NCBI GenBank assembly: GCA_025363385.1
Contig: JANYEA010000016.1
Coordinates: 1 to 34,631, forward strand
Source: Bacteroidota bacterium
GTDB lineage: Bacteria > Bacteroidota > Bacteroidia > Chitinophagales > Chitinophagaceae
Direction: 5' to 3'
Length of the DNA stretch: 34,631 nt
Position 1 is the first letter of the stretch; every line of letters begins with the position of its first letter. A program made the position numbers and the translations under genes. A model generated the notes under the pieces. That model did not search any database. It saw nothing but the letters and a program-made list of their open reading frames with translations, and was not told where the DNA came from. Positions 9,001-16,926 of the stretch are shown one piece after another.

Positions 9001-9222
9001 TTTGTAAATTATCATGGTAAGTTAAATGCAGAATTCTATTATTTAAAATCCTTAGCAGATGTGCATGATCCTAGAATAACAAATGGATTAAAACTTAGGT
9101 TAATAGATTTAGAAAAAGAATGGAGTGGCTTAAAATCGACTTATGAGAACGATCTTAAAAAAGAAATTGATGCTTTTAATCAATTTTTCAAGACAAAAAA
9201 TTTACCTGCAATCATTCTTTAA
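6052..9222 (+). CDS. Large secreted Asp-box (BNR/VPS10-like) propeller protein
   Basis: This is a 1056-residue exported protein; residues 1-21 are a signal peptide ending FSQ. The N-terminal two thirds contains about eleven Asp-box turns of the form S/T-x-D-x-G-x-T-W, for example KTVDGGLHW, KSTDAGKTW, KTIDGGLSW, KSTDAGETW, RSDNGGNTW, LTKDGGTNW and KTTDYGKTW. These mark blades of sortilin/VPS10- or sialidase-like beta-propellers. The segment around residues 760-880 looks like a beta-sandwich, and the last 150 residues are helical and likely coiled-coil (VSQIRSVKKQMEAYSELL). Databases often call relatives glycosyl hydrolases, but I see no catalytic residues that prove it; a binding role is equally possible. 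No sorting tag or membrane anchor is evident. Confidence 0.8.
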   Translation: MYKSSFFLLTILLLGSIAGFSQKTKKTIETKITTPVAYDSLFKGLQWRNIGPFRGGRANTIAGVIGNDQVFYAGYTGGGVWKTVDGGLHWKNISDGFFKVGTIGAISVSESDPNIIYVGSGEHAVRGVMTSYGDGVYKSTDAGKTWKNIGLMHSRHISNIAIHPTNPDIVFVGAQGTVHGPNNERGVYKTIDGGLSWKRTLYVDDSTGISNLVIDMNNPRVLYAATWQHRRYPWTMESGGPGSAIWKSTDAGETWNKIISGLPVQMGKIGITVSRANSNKVFAIVEAERSKAGLYRSDNGGNTWSLICNDNKITARAWYYMKIFADPKNEDIVYVLNYSVSKSIDGGKTYSDLPIQHGDTHELWINPNEPKTIALADDGGASISYNNGKSWSSLMNQPTAQFYRVNVDNRFPYWVYGGQQDNTSVMAATRNNGAGLSEKDWLVGPGGESAYIVFDPNNPTTLFGGGYQGFIDVMDAKTKEVKDVQAYPSVNMGGEPKEMKYRFNWNTPLAVSPHDPSVLYQGGNVLFKTTNAGMSWDVISPDLTRNDTSKQGPGGRPFINEGAGGENYNTIYYVMESSLEKSVIWTGSDCGLVHLTKDGGTNWTNVTPAGLQECMIHSIELSPHDKATAYISATRYKFNDFASYTFKTTDYGKTWTRIDHGIDQDDFIRVIREDKKTKDLLYAGSERGFYVSYSGGANWTKLQLNLPLVPILDIAIHDNDLVAATAGRAFWILDDIGSLQQSSNLITKQEIKLFNPKPAMHYSGARYSAEMDNSDATNGTNPLQGVILDYYLPEMADTNLLKLVITDLNNKIIRTYTNQKDEKFKAFPGGPSPAVLIPSEKGLNRFAWDLTGEDIKPSVPGLSVLSGYSGYSFAPGKYKAKLSYKGTELETTIEVLQDPNLKVTSADWNEQQQYLLQVTKDVSEVYTIVSQIRSVKKQMEAYSELLKNNSDFKDMLEKGKALTEKLNQFEAKLVESRQKTGQDFVNYHGKLNAEFYYLKSLADVHDPRITNGLKLRLIDLEKEWSGLKSTYENDLKKEIDAFNQFFKTKNLPAIIL

Positions 9223-9356
9223 GATAATCTGGTAGCATTTTCCATTATTTGAAAAGAGGTATAAAATGTTTGAATTTTATAATTTCTGAATTTAATAATT
9301 GGCTTAATTTACTTCATTAAATAAGTCTATTCTTGTACTTATAAATAATTTCATAT

Positions 9357-9821
9357 ATGGCAAAGTATACTTTGAAAGTCAATGGAAAAAGTATTGATGT
9401 GGATGTAGATCCCAGCACACCCGTTCTTTGGGTATTGCGCGATCATATCAATTTAGTAGGAACAAAATACGGTTGCGGCGTAGGTTCTTGCGGAGCTTGT
9501 ACCATTCACTTGAATAGTCGTTCACTAAGATCTTGTCAGTTACCCGTTTCTGCAGTGGGTGTGCAGGAGATCACAACTATTGAAGGTTTGTCTGATCATG
9601 GAGAACACCCTGTTCAAAAAGCATGGCTGGAACAAGACGTGGCGCAGTGCGGTTATTGCCAAACTGGTCAAATCATGTCGGCCGCGGCTTTACTAAAAAG
9701 CAAACCCAATCCTACAGACGAAGAGATCGATAGCTATATGAGCGGAAATATCTGCCGTTGCGGTACTTATTTAAGAATTAAAGAAGCCATTAAAACTGCC
9801 GCTAAATCAACCACCAAATAA
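9357..9821 (+). CDS. Molybdenum hydroxylase 1, small (2Fe-2S) subunit (IorA/CoxS-like)
   Basis: The 154-residue protein carries the two [2Fe-2S] clusters that move electrons from the Mo site. The plant-ferredoxin-like domain has Cys40, Cys45, Cys48 ([12 protein letters not shown]) and Cys60. The helical second domain has Cys98, Cys101 (QCGYCQTGQ) and Cys133, Cys135 (NICRCGTY). Length and spacing match IorA-type subunits. It has no signal peptide of its own; in this family the small subunit is exported together with the Tat-bearing large one. It is the first gene of the 14-gene molybdenum cluster, and 13 nt separate it from its large subunit. The preceding 134 nt contain only a weak -7-like TATTCTTG (9328-9335). 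Confidence 0.93.
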   Translation: MAKYTLKVNGKSIDVDVDPSTPVLWVLRDHINLVGTKYGCGVGSCGACTIHLNSRSLRSCQLPVSAVGVQEITTIEGLSDHGEHPVQKAWLEQDVAQCGYCQTGQIMSAAALLKSKPNPTDEEIDSYMSGNICRCGTYLRIKEAIKTAAKSTTK

Positions 9822-9834
9822 ATCATTCAAGAAA

Positions 9835-12087
9835 ATGGAAAAGTCAAACAATACACAAAGTAGACGTTCATTCCTGAAAGTTTCTTCCATCACAGGCGGA
9901 GGAATGATGATTGGGTTTAGTTGGTTAGCCAATTTAATTCCCCATGAAGCCATTGCAGGAGCAACTGCTACAAAAGATTGGATCGAACTCACAGGATTCA
10001 TTAAAATATTTCCTGATAATCGCATCACAATTTTATCACCAAACCCAGAGTTTGGTCAGAACGTAATTACCTCCCTACCCATGTTGATCGCGGAAGAATT
10101 GGAAGTGGATTGGAAAAAAATAAAGGTTGAACAAGGCGATTATGATACACCCAGATTCAAGCGACAATTTACGGGTGGAAGTCAGGCTATGCGTATGGCA
10201 TGGAAGCCACTGAGAACTGCAGGAGCTACTGCCCGTTTCATGTTATTACAGGCAGCTGCAAATGAGTGGGATGTTCCTTTGGCAGAATTAACTGCATCTA
10301 ATGCTGTAGTTACCCATAAAGCAAGTAATAGAACAATCACGTATGGTGCATTGGCTACTGCTGCTGCAAAATTGACCGCACCCGCAAATATTACTTTAAA
10401 AAAGAGTGGCGAGTTTTCTTTAATAGGAACTCCGCAAAAAAATGTAGAAGGCTCAAAAATTGTGGTTGGTAAGTCTTTGTTTACCATGGATTATAAGCAG
10501 GAAGGAATGTTGATTGCCATGGCGATTCACCCAACTGCATTTGGAATGAAATTAAAATCTTTCGATGCATCTGAAGCTTTAAAAATGCCAGGCATCAAAG
10601 ATGTGTTTGAAATTCAAGTGTATAAAGATGGTTATGTAAAAGCGGGTTTCGATACCAGAACATTCAACAATTTAGTAGTAGTAGTTGGTAATACTACCTG
10701 GGAGGTAATGAATGCCAGAAAAAAAGTAGTTATTCAGTGGGAATCTTTTGAAGCGTATAAAGAGTTTTCAGGGATGGGTAATAATAAAAGAGAAGATACG
10801 ATTCCTGCTGGTTTAGAAAGTACGGAGAGCCATATGAAGCAGATGTATGAGATGCAGAAAAAGCCCGGAAAGGTCTTAAGAAAAGATGGCGATCCGGAAG
10901 CGGCATTTGCAAAAGCAAAAAAAATAATGGAGAAAACCTATTCAGCTCCATTCTTACCACATAATACCATGGAGCCAATCAGTTGCTTTGCACATATCAC
11001 AGAGGATAAAGCATTGTTTGTAGCCCCGATTCAAATTCCTGATATGATGAAACAAAGCATCACTGCCAATTTGGGGATTACAGCAGATAAAATTGATATG
11101 AAGTTGGCAAGGATGGGGGGCGGTTTTGGTAGAAGGGCTTATGGTCATTATATTGTAGAAGCAGGTTTGATTTCTCAAAAAATGAAAGCCCCCATTAAGT
11201 TAATTTACACGAGGGAAGATGACATGTCCAATGGTGTGTACCGTCCCTCTTATATGGTTACCTATAAAGCAGCAATTGATGAAAATAAAAATGTAACAGC
11301 GATTCATGTGAAGGGTGGAGGAATTCCAGAAAATGCCATTCATGAAAACCGCTTTCCAGCTGGTGCTTTTGAAAATTATCTGGCAGAAGGTTGGGATATT
11401 CCTACCAATATTACCATTGGTGCATTTAGAGCCCCAAGGTCTAATTTTATTGCCTCTGCAGAACAATCTTTCTTAGACGAGTTGGCGGAAGCAATTGGTA
11501 AAGATCCCATCGACTATCGGATTGAATTATTGAAAAAAGCAAAAGCAAATCCAGTTGGTAAGAATAATGAATATGATGCAGAAAGATATATTGGCGTTTT
11601 AGAATTGGTGAAGAAAAAATCGGATTGGGGTAATCCAAAAAATAAAACAGTTAAGAGAGGGGTAGCTGCCTATTTCTGCCATAATTCTTATGCAGCTCAT
11701 GTAGTGGATCTAACCATGAAAGATGGGCAGCCTGTGGTGCAAAATGTGGTATCCGCATTAGATTGCGGAGTTGTGGTAAACCCAGAAGGTGCTAAGAATA
11801 TGATTGAAGGTGCCATTGTAGATGGTATTGGTAACGTACTATTTGGCGGCTTGCGTTTTGAAAAAGGTGTGCCCATACAAAAGAATTTTAATCAGTATAG
11901 AATGATCAGAATGAAGGAAGCCCCTAAAAAAATTGATATATATTTTGTACAAAATAATATCGACCCTACTGGATTAGGTGAACCTCCTTTTCCACCCATT
12001 TTTGCGGCTTTTGCCAATGCATTATATAAGGCCACTGGTAAGCGTCATTATCATCAACCATTTATCAATGCTTTAAATAAGAGTTAA
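9835..12087 (+). CDS. Molybdenum hydroxylase 1, large molybdopterin-binding subunit (IorB-like)
   Basis: This 750-residue xanthine-dehydrogenase-family catalytic subunit hydroxylates or oxidises an aldehyde or heteroaromatic substrate; which one cannot be read from sequence. A Tat signal, SRRSFLK at 9-15 followed by a Gly-rich hydrophobic stretch, sends the folded, cofactor-loaded enzyme to the periplasm. Cofactor-binding motifs include GGGFGRR (428-434) and, near the C-terminus, GLGEPPFPP, where Glu716 fits the catalytic base of the family. The pocket loop reads GAFRAPRSN, followed by EQSFLDELAEAIG. There is no FAD subunit beside it, so it belongs with isoquinoline 1-oxidoreductase and nicotinate-dehydrogenase-type enzymes that pass electrons to cytochromes or quinone. 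It is paralogous to the protein at 12633. Confidence 0.93.
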   Translation: MEKSNNTQSRRSFLKVSSITGGGMMIGFSWLANLIPHEAIAGATATKDWIELTGFIKIFPDNRITILSPNPEFGQNVITSLPMLIAEELEVDWKKIKVEQGDYDTPRFKRQFTGGSQAMRMAWKPLRTAGATARFMLLQAAANEWDVPLAELTASNAVVTHKASNRTITYGALATAAAKLTAPANITLKKSGEFSLIGTPQKNVEGSKIVVGKSLFTMDYKQEGMLIAMAIHPTAFGMKLKSFDASEALKMPGIKDVFEIQVYKDGYVKAGFDTRTFNNLVVVVGNTTWEVMNARKKVVIQWESFEAYKEFSGMGNNKREDTIPAGLESTESHMKQMYEMQKKPGKVLRKDGDPEAAFAKAKKIMEKTYSAPFLPHNTMEPISCFAHITEDKALFVAPIQIPDMMKQSITANLGITADKIDMKLARMGGGFGRRAYGHYIVEAGLISQKMKAPIKLIYTREDDMSNGVYRPSYMVTYKAAIDENKNVTAIHVKGGGIPENAIHENRFPAGAFENYLAEGWDIPTNITIGAFRAPRSNFIASAEQSFLDELAEAIGKDPIDYRIELLKKAKANPVGKNNEYDAERYIGVLELVKKKSDWGNPKNKTVKRGVAAYFCHNSYAAHVVDLTMKDGQPVVQNVVSALDCGVVVNPEGAKNMIEGAIVDGIGNVLFGGLRFEKGVPIQKNFNQYRMIRMKEAPKKIDIYFVQNNIDPTGLGEPPFPPIFAAFANALYKATGKRHYHQPFINALNKS

Positions 12088-12092
12088 TCTGA

Positions 12093-12123
12093 TTGTTTAT
12101 AGGATAATTTAAAATTATCTTTA
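12093..12123 (+). promoter_or_regulatory. Possible internal promoter before the second hydroxylase pair
   Basis: TTG (12093-12095) and TATCTTTA (12116-12123) are 20 nt apart. This resembles the Bacteroidota -33/-7 arrangement with one mismatch in the -7 box (A for the final G). It lies in the only gap of notable size (70 nt) within the front half of the molybdenum operon, so the second enzyme and the cofactor genes could be transcribed independently of the first pair. Confidence 0.35.
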
Positions 12124-12157
12124 CAATGAACATTTACAAACACATTCAAAAAAGAAT

Positions 12158-12610
12158 ATGATTCAGTTAAACATCAATAACAAAGTATATGAAGTAGATG
12201 CAAGTGCTGATATGCCCTTGCTCTGGGCCATTCGTGACTTGGTTGGATTAACAGGTACCAAATTTGGTTGCGGCATAGCGCAATGTGGTGCATGTACTGT
12301 TCACGTAAATGGCACACCCGTTAGGTCTTGCAGTTTCCCTGTGGGTGCCGCAGCTGGTAAGATGATCACCACCATTGAAGGAGTGAATGAAAAAATTGGT
12401 GAAGCCGTAAAGAAAGCATGGATAGAATTGCAAGTGCCTCAATGTGGTTATTGCCAATCTGGTCAAATCATGAGTGCCACTGCGCTCTTGAAATCTAAAC
12501 CACATCCTACTGATGCAGATATCGATGCCGCCATGCAAGGAAATCTTTGCCGTTGCGGTACTTATCAACGAATCAGATCTGCTATACACCGAGCTGCTGA
12601 AATGATTTAA
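12158..12610 (+). CDS. Molybdenum hydroxylase 2, small (2Fe-2S) subunit (IorA/CoxS-like)
   Basis: This 150-residue paralogue of the subunit at 9357 has all eight cluster cysteines: Cys38, Cys43, Cys46 and Cys58 in the ferredoxin-like domain ([12 protein letters not shown]), and Cys96, Cys99, Cys131 and Cys133 in the helical domain ([17 protein letters not shown]). It relays electrons from the Mo centre of the next gene product. No signal peptide is present; export by pairing with the Tat-bearing partner is expected. The gap to the large subunit gene is 22 nt. The two small subunits are clearly related over their whole length, pointing to duplication of the gene pair as a unit. Confidence 0.93.
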   Translation: MIQLNINNKVYEVDASADMPLLWAIRDLVGLTGTKFGCGIAQCGACTVHVNGTPVRSCSFPVGAAAGKMITTIEGVNEKIGEAVKKAWIELQVPQCGYCQSGQIMSATALLKSKPHPTDADIDAAMQGNLCRCGTYQRIRSAIHRAAEMI

Positions 12611-12632
12611 TAGTTACCCACAAAACAAAAAC

Positions 12633-14801
12633 ATGACTAACAATAATTCAAATATAAATCGCAGAAATTTCATCCGCTTAACAGGGCTCACTGGTACGGG
12701 TTTGATTTTAGGATTATCTGGAAAAGCAAGTAACGCAACTAATATAGAAAATCTTTCTGCCGCTGCTGATCCATTCGAATTGGGTGCTTTTATTATGATC
12801 AATCCCAATGGTGAGATCACCCTTTTTAATTCAAAACCAGAAATTGGACAGGGTACTTTTCAATCCATACCGGCTTTAATGGCTGAAGAGTTAGAAGTTT
12901 CTCTGGATAAAGTAACCATCAAACAAACGGGTGGTGAAAAAAAGTACGGCTTCATGCAATTTGCAGGTGGTAGTATGTCGATCAGATCTGAGTATCATAA
13001 CCTTCGTAAGGTTGGTGCAGCAGCTAAAGAAATGTTATTGAAAGCGGCAAGTACACAATGGAATGTGCCTGTTTCAGAATGTTATGCTTCAGAAGCTACC
13101 ATTATTCACAGACCTACTGGTAAGAAATTAGGTTACGGCGAATTAGCGGAAGCCGCTTCGAAATTAGAAGTGCCCAAGTCGCCAGTTTTAAAAGATCCAA
13201 AAGATTTTAAAATATTGGGCAAGCCTGGTGCTCGTCCGGATATACCCCTGAAAGTAAACGGCACCGCAGTTTTTGGCATTGATGCAACTGTTCCAGGAAT
13301 GGTATATGCTTCCATTGAAAGATGCCCTGTATTTAATAGTAAGCTCGTTAGCTTTGATGCTACTGCAGCAAAAAAAATAAAAGGTGTGATTGCTGTTGAA
13401 ACATGTGAACGCATCCATGAAGTTTATAAAACAACAGGTGTTGCAGTAATTGCAGAAACCTATTGGGCTGCAGTGCAGGGTAGAAAAGCATTAATTGTTA
13501 CCTGGGATCATCAGGGCAACGAAACTTTCAATTCAAAAGATTTTGAACAATCATTGAGAGATACTGCCAAAAAAGAAACCGGTGCAGTAGCACATCAGCA
13601 AGGCGATTTTGATAAAGCTTTTGCAAATGCAGCCGTTAAACTCGAAGCCTTTTATGAAACACCCGTGGTTTCGCATTCGCCCATTGAACCCATGAACTGT
13701 TTAGCCAGTTTTACGGAAGGCAATAAATTAGAAATCTGGACGTCCACCCAGGTTCCAGGTAGCCTTGTGACCGATTTTGCAAAGGAATATCAAATACCCG
13801 TAGAGAACATGAAAGTGCATACGCTCTTTAATGGCGGTGGATTTGGAAGAAGATTATATCCCGATTATGTGCATGAAGCAGTACAGCTTACCAAGAAAAT
13901 TGGAAAACCTGTAAAAGCTATCTGGACAAGAGAAGATGATACCCAACAGGGGCCGTTCAGACCCATGACTTACTCTGCAATGAAAGGAGCTCTTTCTCCA
14001 GATGGTAAAGCCATCGCGTTTCAACATAAAGTAATAGCGCCTACACTGGATATGAAGAAGGACTATGACAAATCGAAAAGCGATGAAACTATGACGGAGG
14101 GAATCAGCGAGCAGAAATATGAGATCGAGCACATGAAGAATGTATATGTGCATCATTATATGCCCGTTCCTTTAGCAGCCTGGAGAGCCGTAACCAGCAC
14201 TACACTTGCTTTTTCGCATGAATGCTTTATTGATGAAATGGCATATGCAGCCAAAAAAGATGGGATGGCATTTCGTTTAGGAATGCTTACAAAGGAATCA
14301 GATACTAAGAATGTGTTGCAGAAATTAAAAGAAGTTTCTAGCTGGGACAAACCATTGCCAACAGGATGGGGCAGGGGCGTGGCGCAATATGAATTCTTTG
14401 CTGGTCAAGGCGGCTATGTAATTGAAGTGAGTAAAAAAGGCCTGGGAATTAAAATTGAAAAAGTGTACGCAGTGATTGATCTAGGGACTGTAGTAAATCC
14501 TGATATGGTAAGTGCACAAGTAGAAGGTGCTGCTACCATGGCATTAACTGCTGCCATAAAAAATGGCATCACATTCGATAAAGGGAAAACAGTACAATCT
14601 AATTATAGTACCAATCCTTTGGTGCGTATCAACGAAATGCCAAAAGTAGAAGTGCATATTTTAACCAATGGTGGTGACAAAATTAAAGGTGTGGGAGAAC
14701 CAGGCTTGCCTCCGTTTGCACCTGCTTTATGTAACGCCATATTTGCTGCAACAGGAAAGCGGATCAGAAGGCTTCCTTTTGACATTAATAAAATTGTATA
14801 A
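12633..14801 (+). CDS. Molybdenum hydroxylase 2, large molybdopterin-binding subunit (IorB-like)
   Basis: This is the second catalytic subunit, 722 residues. The Tat motif is NRRNFIR (9-15) followed by a hydrophobic Gly/Leu-rich stretch. It carries the same cofactor motif GGGFGRR (401-407) and the catalytic-Glu motif GVGEPGLPP with Glu689. The substrate-pocket loop differs from the first enzyme (AAWRAVTST against GAFRAPRSN), as does the sequence after the catalytic Glu (PGLPP against PPFPP). Different substrates are therefore likely, although this is inference. It is followed after 21 nt by a c-type cytochrome, the probable electron acceptor of one or both enzymes. No FAD-binding subunit is encoded nearby. 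Confidence 0.93.
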   Translation: MTNNNSNINRRNFIRLTGLTGTGLILGLSGKASNATNIENLSAAADPFELGAFIMINPNGEITLFNSKPEIGQGTFQSIPALMAEELEVSLDKVTIKQTGGEKKYGFMQFAGGSMSIRSEYHNLRKVGAAAKEMLLKAASTQWNVPVSECYASEATIIHRPTGKKLGYGELAEAASKLEVPKSPVLKDPKDFKILGKPGARPDIPLKVNGTAVFGIDATVPGMVYASIERCPVFNSKLVSFDATAAKKIKGVIAVETCERIHEVYKTTGVAVIAETYWAAVQGRKALIVTWDHQGNETFNSKDFEQSLRDTAKKETGAVAHQQGDFDKAFANAAVKLEAFYETPVVSHSPIEPMNCLASFTEGNKLEIWTSTQVPGSLVTDFAKEYQIPVENMKVHTLFNGGGFGRRLYPDYVHEAVQLTKKIGKPVKAIWTREDDTQQGPFRPMTYSAMKGALSPDGKAIAFQHKVIAPTLDMKKDYDKSKSDETMTEGISEQKYEIEHMKNVYVHHYMPVPLAAWRAVTSTTLAFSHECFIDEMAYAAKKDGMAFRLGMLTKESDTKNVLQKLKEVSSWDKPLPTGWGRGVAQYEFFAGQGGYVIEVSKKGLGIKIEKVYAVIDLGTVVNPDMVSAQVEGAATMALTAAIKNGITFDKGKTVQSNYSTNPLVRINEMPKVEVHILTNGGDKIKGVGEPGLPPFAPALCNAIFAATGKRIRRLPFDINKIV

Positions 14802-14822
14802 TTTTTAAAATTTCATTTTTTC

Positions 14823-15242
14823 ATGAATCGAATATTCACCACTGTATTTTGTGCAGGCATTTTTTTAATAATAGGTTCTTCTTTTGTACAGTTGTTTAGT
14901 TTGCAAAAAAGTATTGAAAGAGGTAAGGAAGCATATACAACTTATTGCCAGAACTGTCATATGGAAAACGGCTTAGGAATGGAAGGAACCAATCCACCTG
15001 TAGCAAAATCAGATTTCCTGAAGCGACCAGTAAATGAGTTGATTTTAGTTATCTTAAAAGGTCAGGAGGGAAAAGTAAAAGTAAATGGCGTAACCTATGA
15101 TACACCCATGCTGCCATTGGATTATATGACCGACGATCAAATTGCAGATGCATTAAATTATACCAGAAATTCATGGGGAAATAAAAATGCAATTCCTGTT
15201 TTGCCTGCACAGGTAAAAAAATTAAGAAACGAAGCTCATTAG
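14823..15242 (+). CDS. c-type cytochrome, probable electron acceptor of the Mo hydroxylases
   Basis: The protein has 139 residues. An N-terminal hydrophobic segment (about 4-24) acts as signal peptide or membrane anchor. A single heme-binding motif CQNCH (42-46) is followed by GLGMEGTNPP and, later, TPMLPLDYMTDDQIADALNY, which contains the likely distal Met ligand. This is the usual plan of a class I monoheme cytochrome. Being periplasmic or anchored there, it can take electrons from the Tat-exported enzymes, as in IorAB/NicAB-type systems, and deliver them to the respiratory chain. Its stop codon is immediately followed by the start codon of xdhC, which ties it into the operon. Confidence 0.9.
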   Translation: MNRIFTTVFCAGIFLIIGSSFVQLFSLQKSIERGKEAYTTYCQNCHMENGLGMEGTNPPVAKSDFLKRPVNELILVILKGQEGKVKVNGVTYDTPMLPLDYMTDDQIADALNYTRNSWGNKNAIPVLPAQVKKLRNEAH

Positions 15243-16334
15243 ATGCCCGAAATTGCACAAATAGTAAAAGCATTTGAACTAGTTAATAATCAGGGAAAGA
15301 AAACAGCCCTCGCTACAGTAGTGTATGTGTTGGGCTCTTCTTATCGCAGACCTGGTGCTAGAATGTTGGTTACAGAAGACGGACAAATCACTGGCGCCAT
15401 CAGTGGCGGATGCTTGGAAGGGGATGCATTGCGTAAAGCGGCCTTGGCCATTTCGCAGGGGAAAAATAAATTAGTTATTTACGATACCACCGATGAAGAC
15501 GATGCTAAACTAGGTATTCAATTGGGTTGTAATGGTATCGTGTCTATTTTGTTTGAACCCATTGTGGAAGGGGAAGATTATCATCCAATTCAAGTGCTAT
15601 CTGATGCAATTTCTAAAAGAGAAGCATCGCTTATTTTTACGGTCTTCTCAAAAGAACAACAAACACAATTAGGAACATTTAGTTATTCAAATCTTCCGGT
15701 ATCTGTAAGAAAATTAATGGTAAATGAGATCAATGAAGCAATTGCCAGCAGAAAATCAATTCATAGAGATCTTATGATTGATCAGGAACTTCAGCATTGC
15801 TTTATTGAATTCTGTGAACCTGCTATTTCTCTGCTAATTGTAGGGGCAGGCAATGATGCTATGCCTTTGGCAAAAATAGCGAAGACAATTGGTTGGGATG
15901 TTTCCATCATCGATGGTAGAATTACCCATGCTAATACCCAAAGATTTGCAGAAGTTAACCAGATCATCGTGGGAAAACCAGCAGACATTATTGATCAACT
16001 TCAAATAGATACCCGCACCGCCATTGTATTGATGACGCATAATTACCAGTACGATCTTAGCATGCTTGAATGCTTGCAGAGAAAGGATTTTGGATACCTT
16101 GGTCTATTAGGACCCGCCTCTAAAAGAAACCGTATGTTTGATGAGCTTGCGCAAAAAGAAGTAGTGTTTTCTGAAGATAAAATAGATAAAATATTCGGAC
16201 CAACAGGTTTAGACCTAGGTGCAGAAACGGCAGAAGAAATTGCTTTGTCTATCTGTTCTGAAATCATGACGATCATTACCCATTCATCTGCCATTAAATT
16301 AAGAGAGAAATTAGAACCCATTCATCAAACATGA
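15243..16334 (+). CDS. xdhC: XdhC/CoxI-family molybdenum-enzyme maturation factor
   Basis: The 363-residue protein has the two-domain XdhC layout. An N-terminal XdhC/CoxI domain (about 10-80) carries GSSYRRPGARM and GAISGGCLEGD, and a C-terminal Rossmann domain (about 195-345) begins LLIVGAGNDAMPLAKIA. XdhC proteins bind the cofactor, help insert its terminal sulfido ligand and hand it to xanthine-dehydrogenase-family apoenzymes in the cytoplasm before Tat export. The start ATG directly abuts the cytochrome stop codon, and the 3' end overlaps the next gene by 4 nt (ATGA), indicating translational coupling. Confidence 0.93.
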   Translation: MPEIAQIVKAFELVNNQGKKTALATVVYVLGSSYRRPGARMLVTEDGQITGAISGGCLEGDALRKAALAISQGKNKLVIYDTTDEDDAKLGIQLGCNGIVSILFEPIVEGEDYHPIQVLSDAISKREASLIFTVFSKEQQTQLGTFSYSNLPVSVRKLMVNEINEAIASRKSIHRDLMIDQELQHCFIEFCEPAISLLIVGAGNDAMPLAKIAKTIGWDVSIIDGRITHANTQRFAEVNQIIVGKPADIIDQLQIDTRTAIVLMTHNYQYDLSMLECLQRKDFGYLGLLGPASKRNRMFDELAQKEVVFSEDKIDKIFGPTGLDLGAETAEEIALSICSEIMTIITHSSAIKLREKLEPIHQT

Positions 16335-16921
16335 AGGGGCTATCTGTAGTCATATTAGCTGCTGGTTCTGCTAGTAGAATAAATCAGGCAAAAATGTTAT
16401 TGCCTTTCGAAAAAACAACGATTCTTCAATCAATCATTGAACAGGCAAAAGAAGTCGATCCTGATACCATTTGCTTAGTTACTGGAAAATATCATTCCGA
16501 AATAGAGTCAATTATTCAAGACGAACAGATTCAAATTGTGTTTAATGAACGATGGAAGGAAGGAATGTCTGGATCAATTAAAAAAGGACTTGATTTCTTG
16601 TTGCAGAAGCAACCGGAAATGAAAGCCCTGCTTATTTTAGTGGCAGATCAACCCTTTATTACCGGAACTCTTTTGCGTAAGATGATTGAGATACAGATCC
16701 AAACAAAAAAGGGTATAATAGCTGCTTATTATGCTGGGATAAGTGGCACTCCGGTTTTGTTTACGAGCAACCATTTTTCGAATTTAGAAAAATTGATGGG
16801 CGATAAAGGCGCACGCTCTATATTGCAGCAATATCCGGAAGATCTGATGACGGTTGATTTTCCATTAGGAGAAATAGATATAGATACGGAAGATGATTAT
16901 AAAAAGTGGCTACTTAAATAA
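16331..16921 (+). CDS. mocA: MobA/MocA-type molybdenum cofactor nucleotidyltransferase
   Basis: This 196-residue NTP-transferase resembles MocA, which attaches CMP to the cofactor used by xanthine-dehydrogenase-family enzymes. The nucleotide loop reads LAAGSASRINQAK (Arg16, Lys21) with LPF following. The Mg-binding DQP of VADQPF and the distal GEIDIDTEDDYKKW complete the pattern. In the usual loop the residues after Arg are Met-Gly; here they are Ile-Asn, a modest change. MocA (CTP) and MobA (GTP) cannot be separated with certainty by eye. Context, directly after xdhC and with hydroxylase-type enzymes only, favours MocA. Confidence 0.85.
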   Translation: MKGLSVVILAAGSASRINQAKMLLPFEKTTILQSIIEQAKEVDPDTICLVTGKYHSEIESIIQDEQIQIVFNERWKEGMSGSIKKGLDFLLQKQPEMKALLILVADQPFITGTLLRKMIEIQIQTKKGIIAAYYAGISGTPVLFTSNHFSNLEKLMGDKGARSILQQYPEDLMTVDFPLGEIDIDTEDDYKKWLLK

Positions 16922-16926
16922 ATGAA

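Noticed and set aside
9328..9335. TATTCTTG as the operon promoter
   Set aside because: One mismatch in the -7 box, and the nearest TTG is 26 nt upstream, outside the usual spacing; too weak to list as a promoter.
9223..9356. Possible molybdenum-cofactor riboswitch before the operon
   Set aside because: The 134 nt are AT-rich with no strong paired elements; nothing resembles the known Moco RNA, which is also not expected in this phylum.
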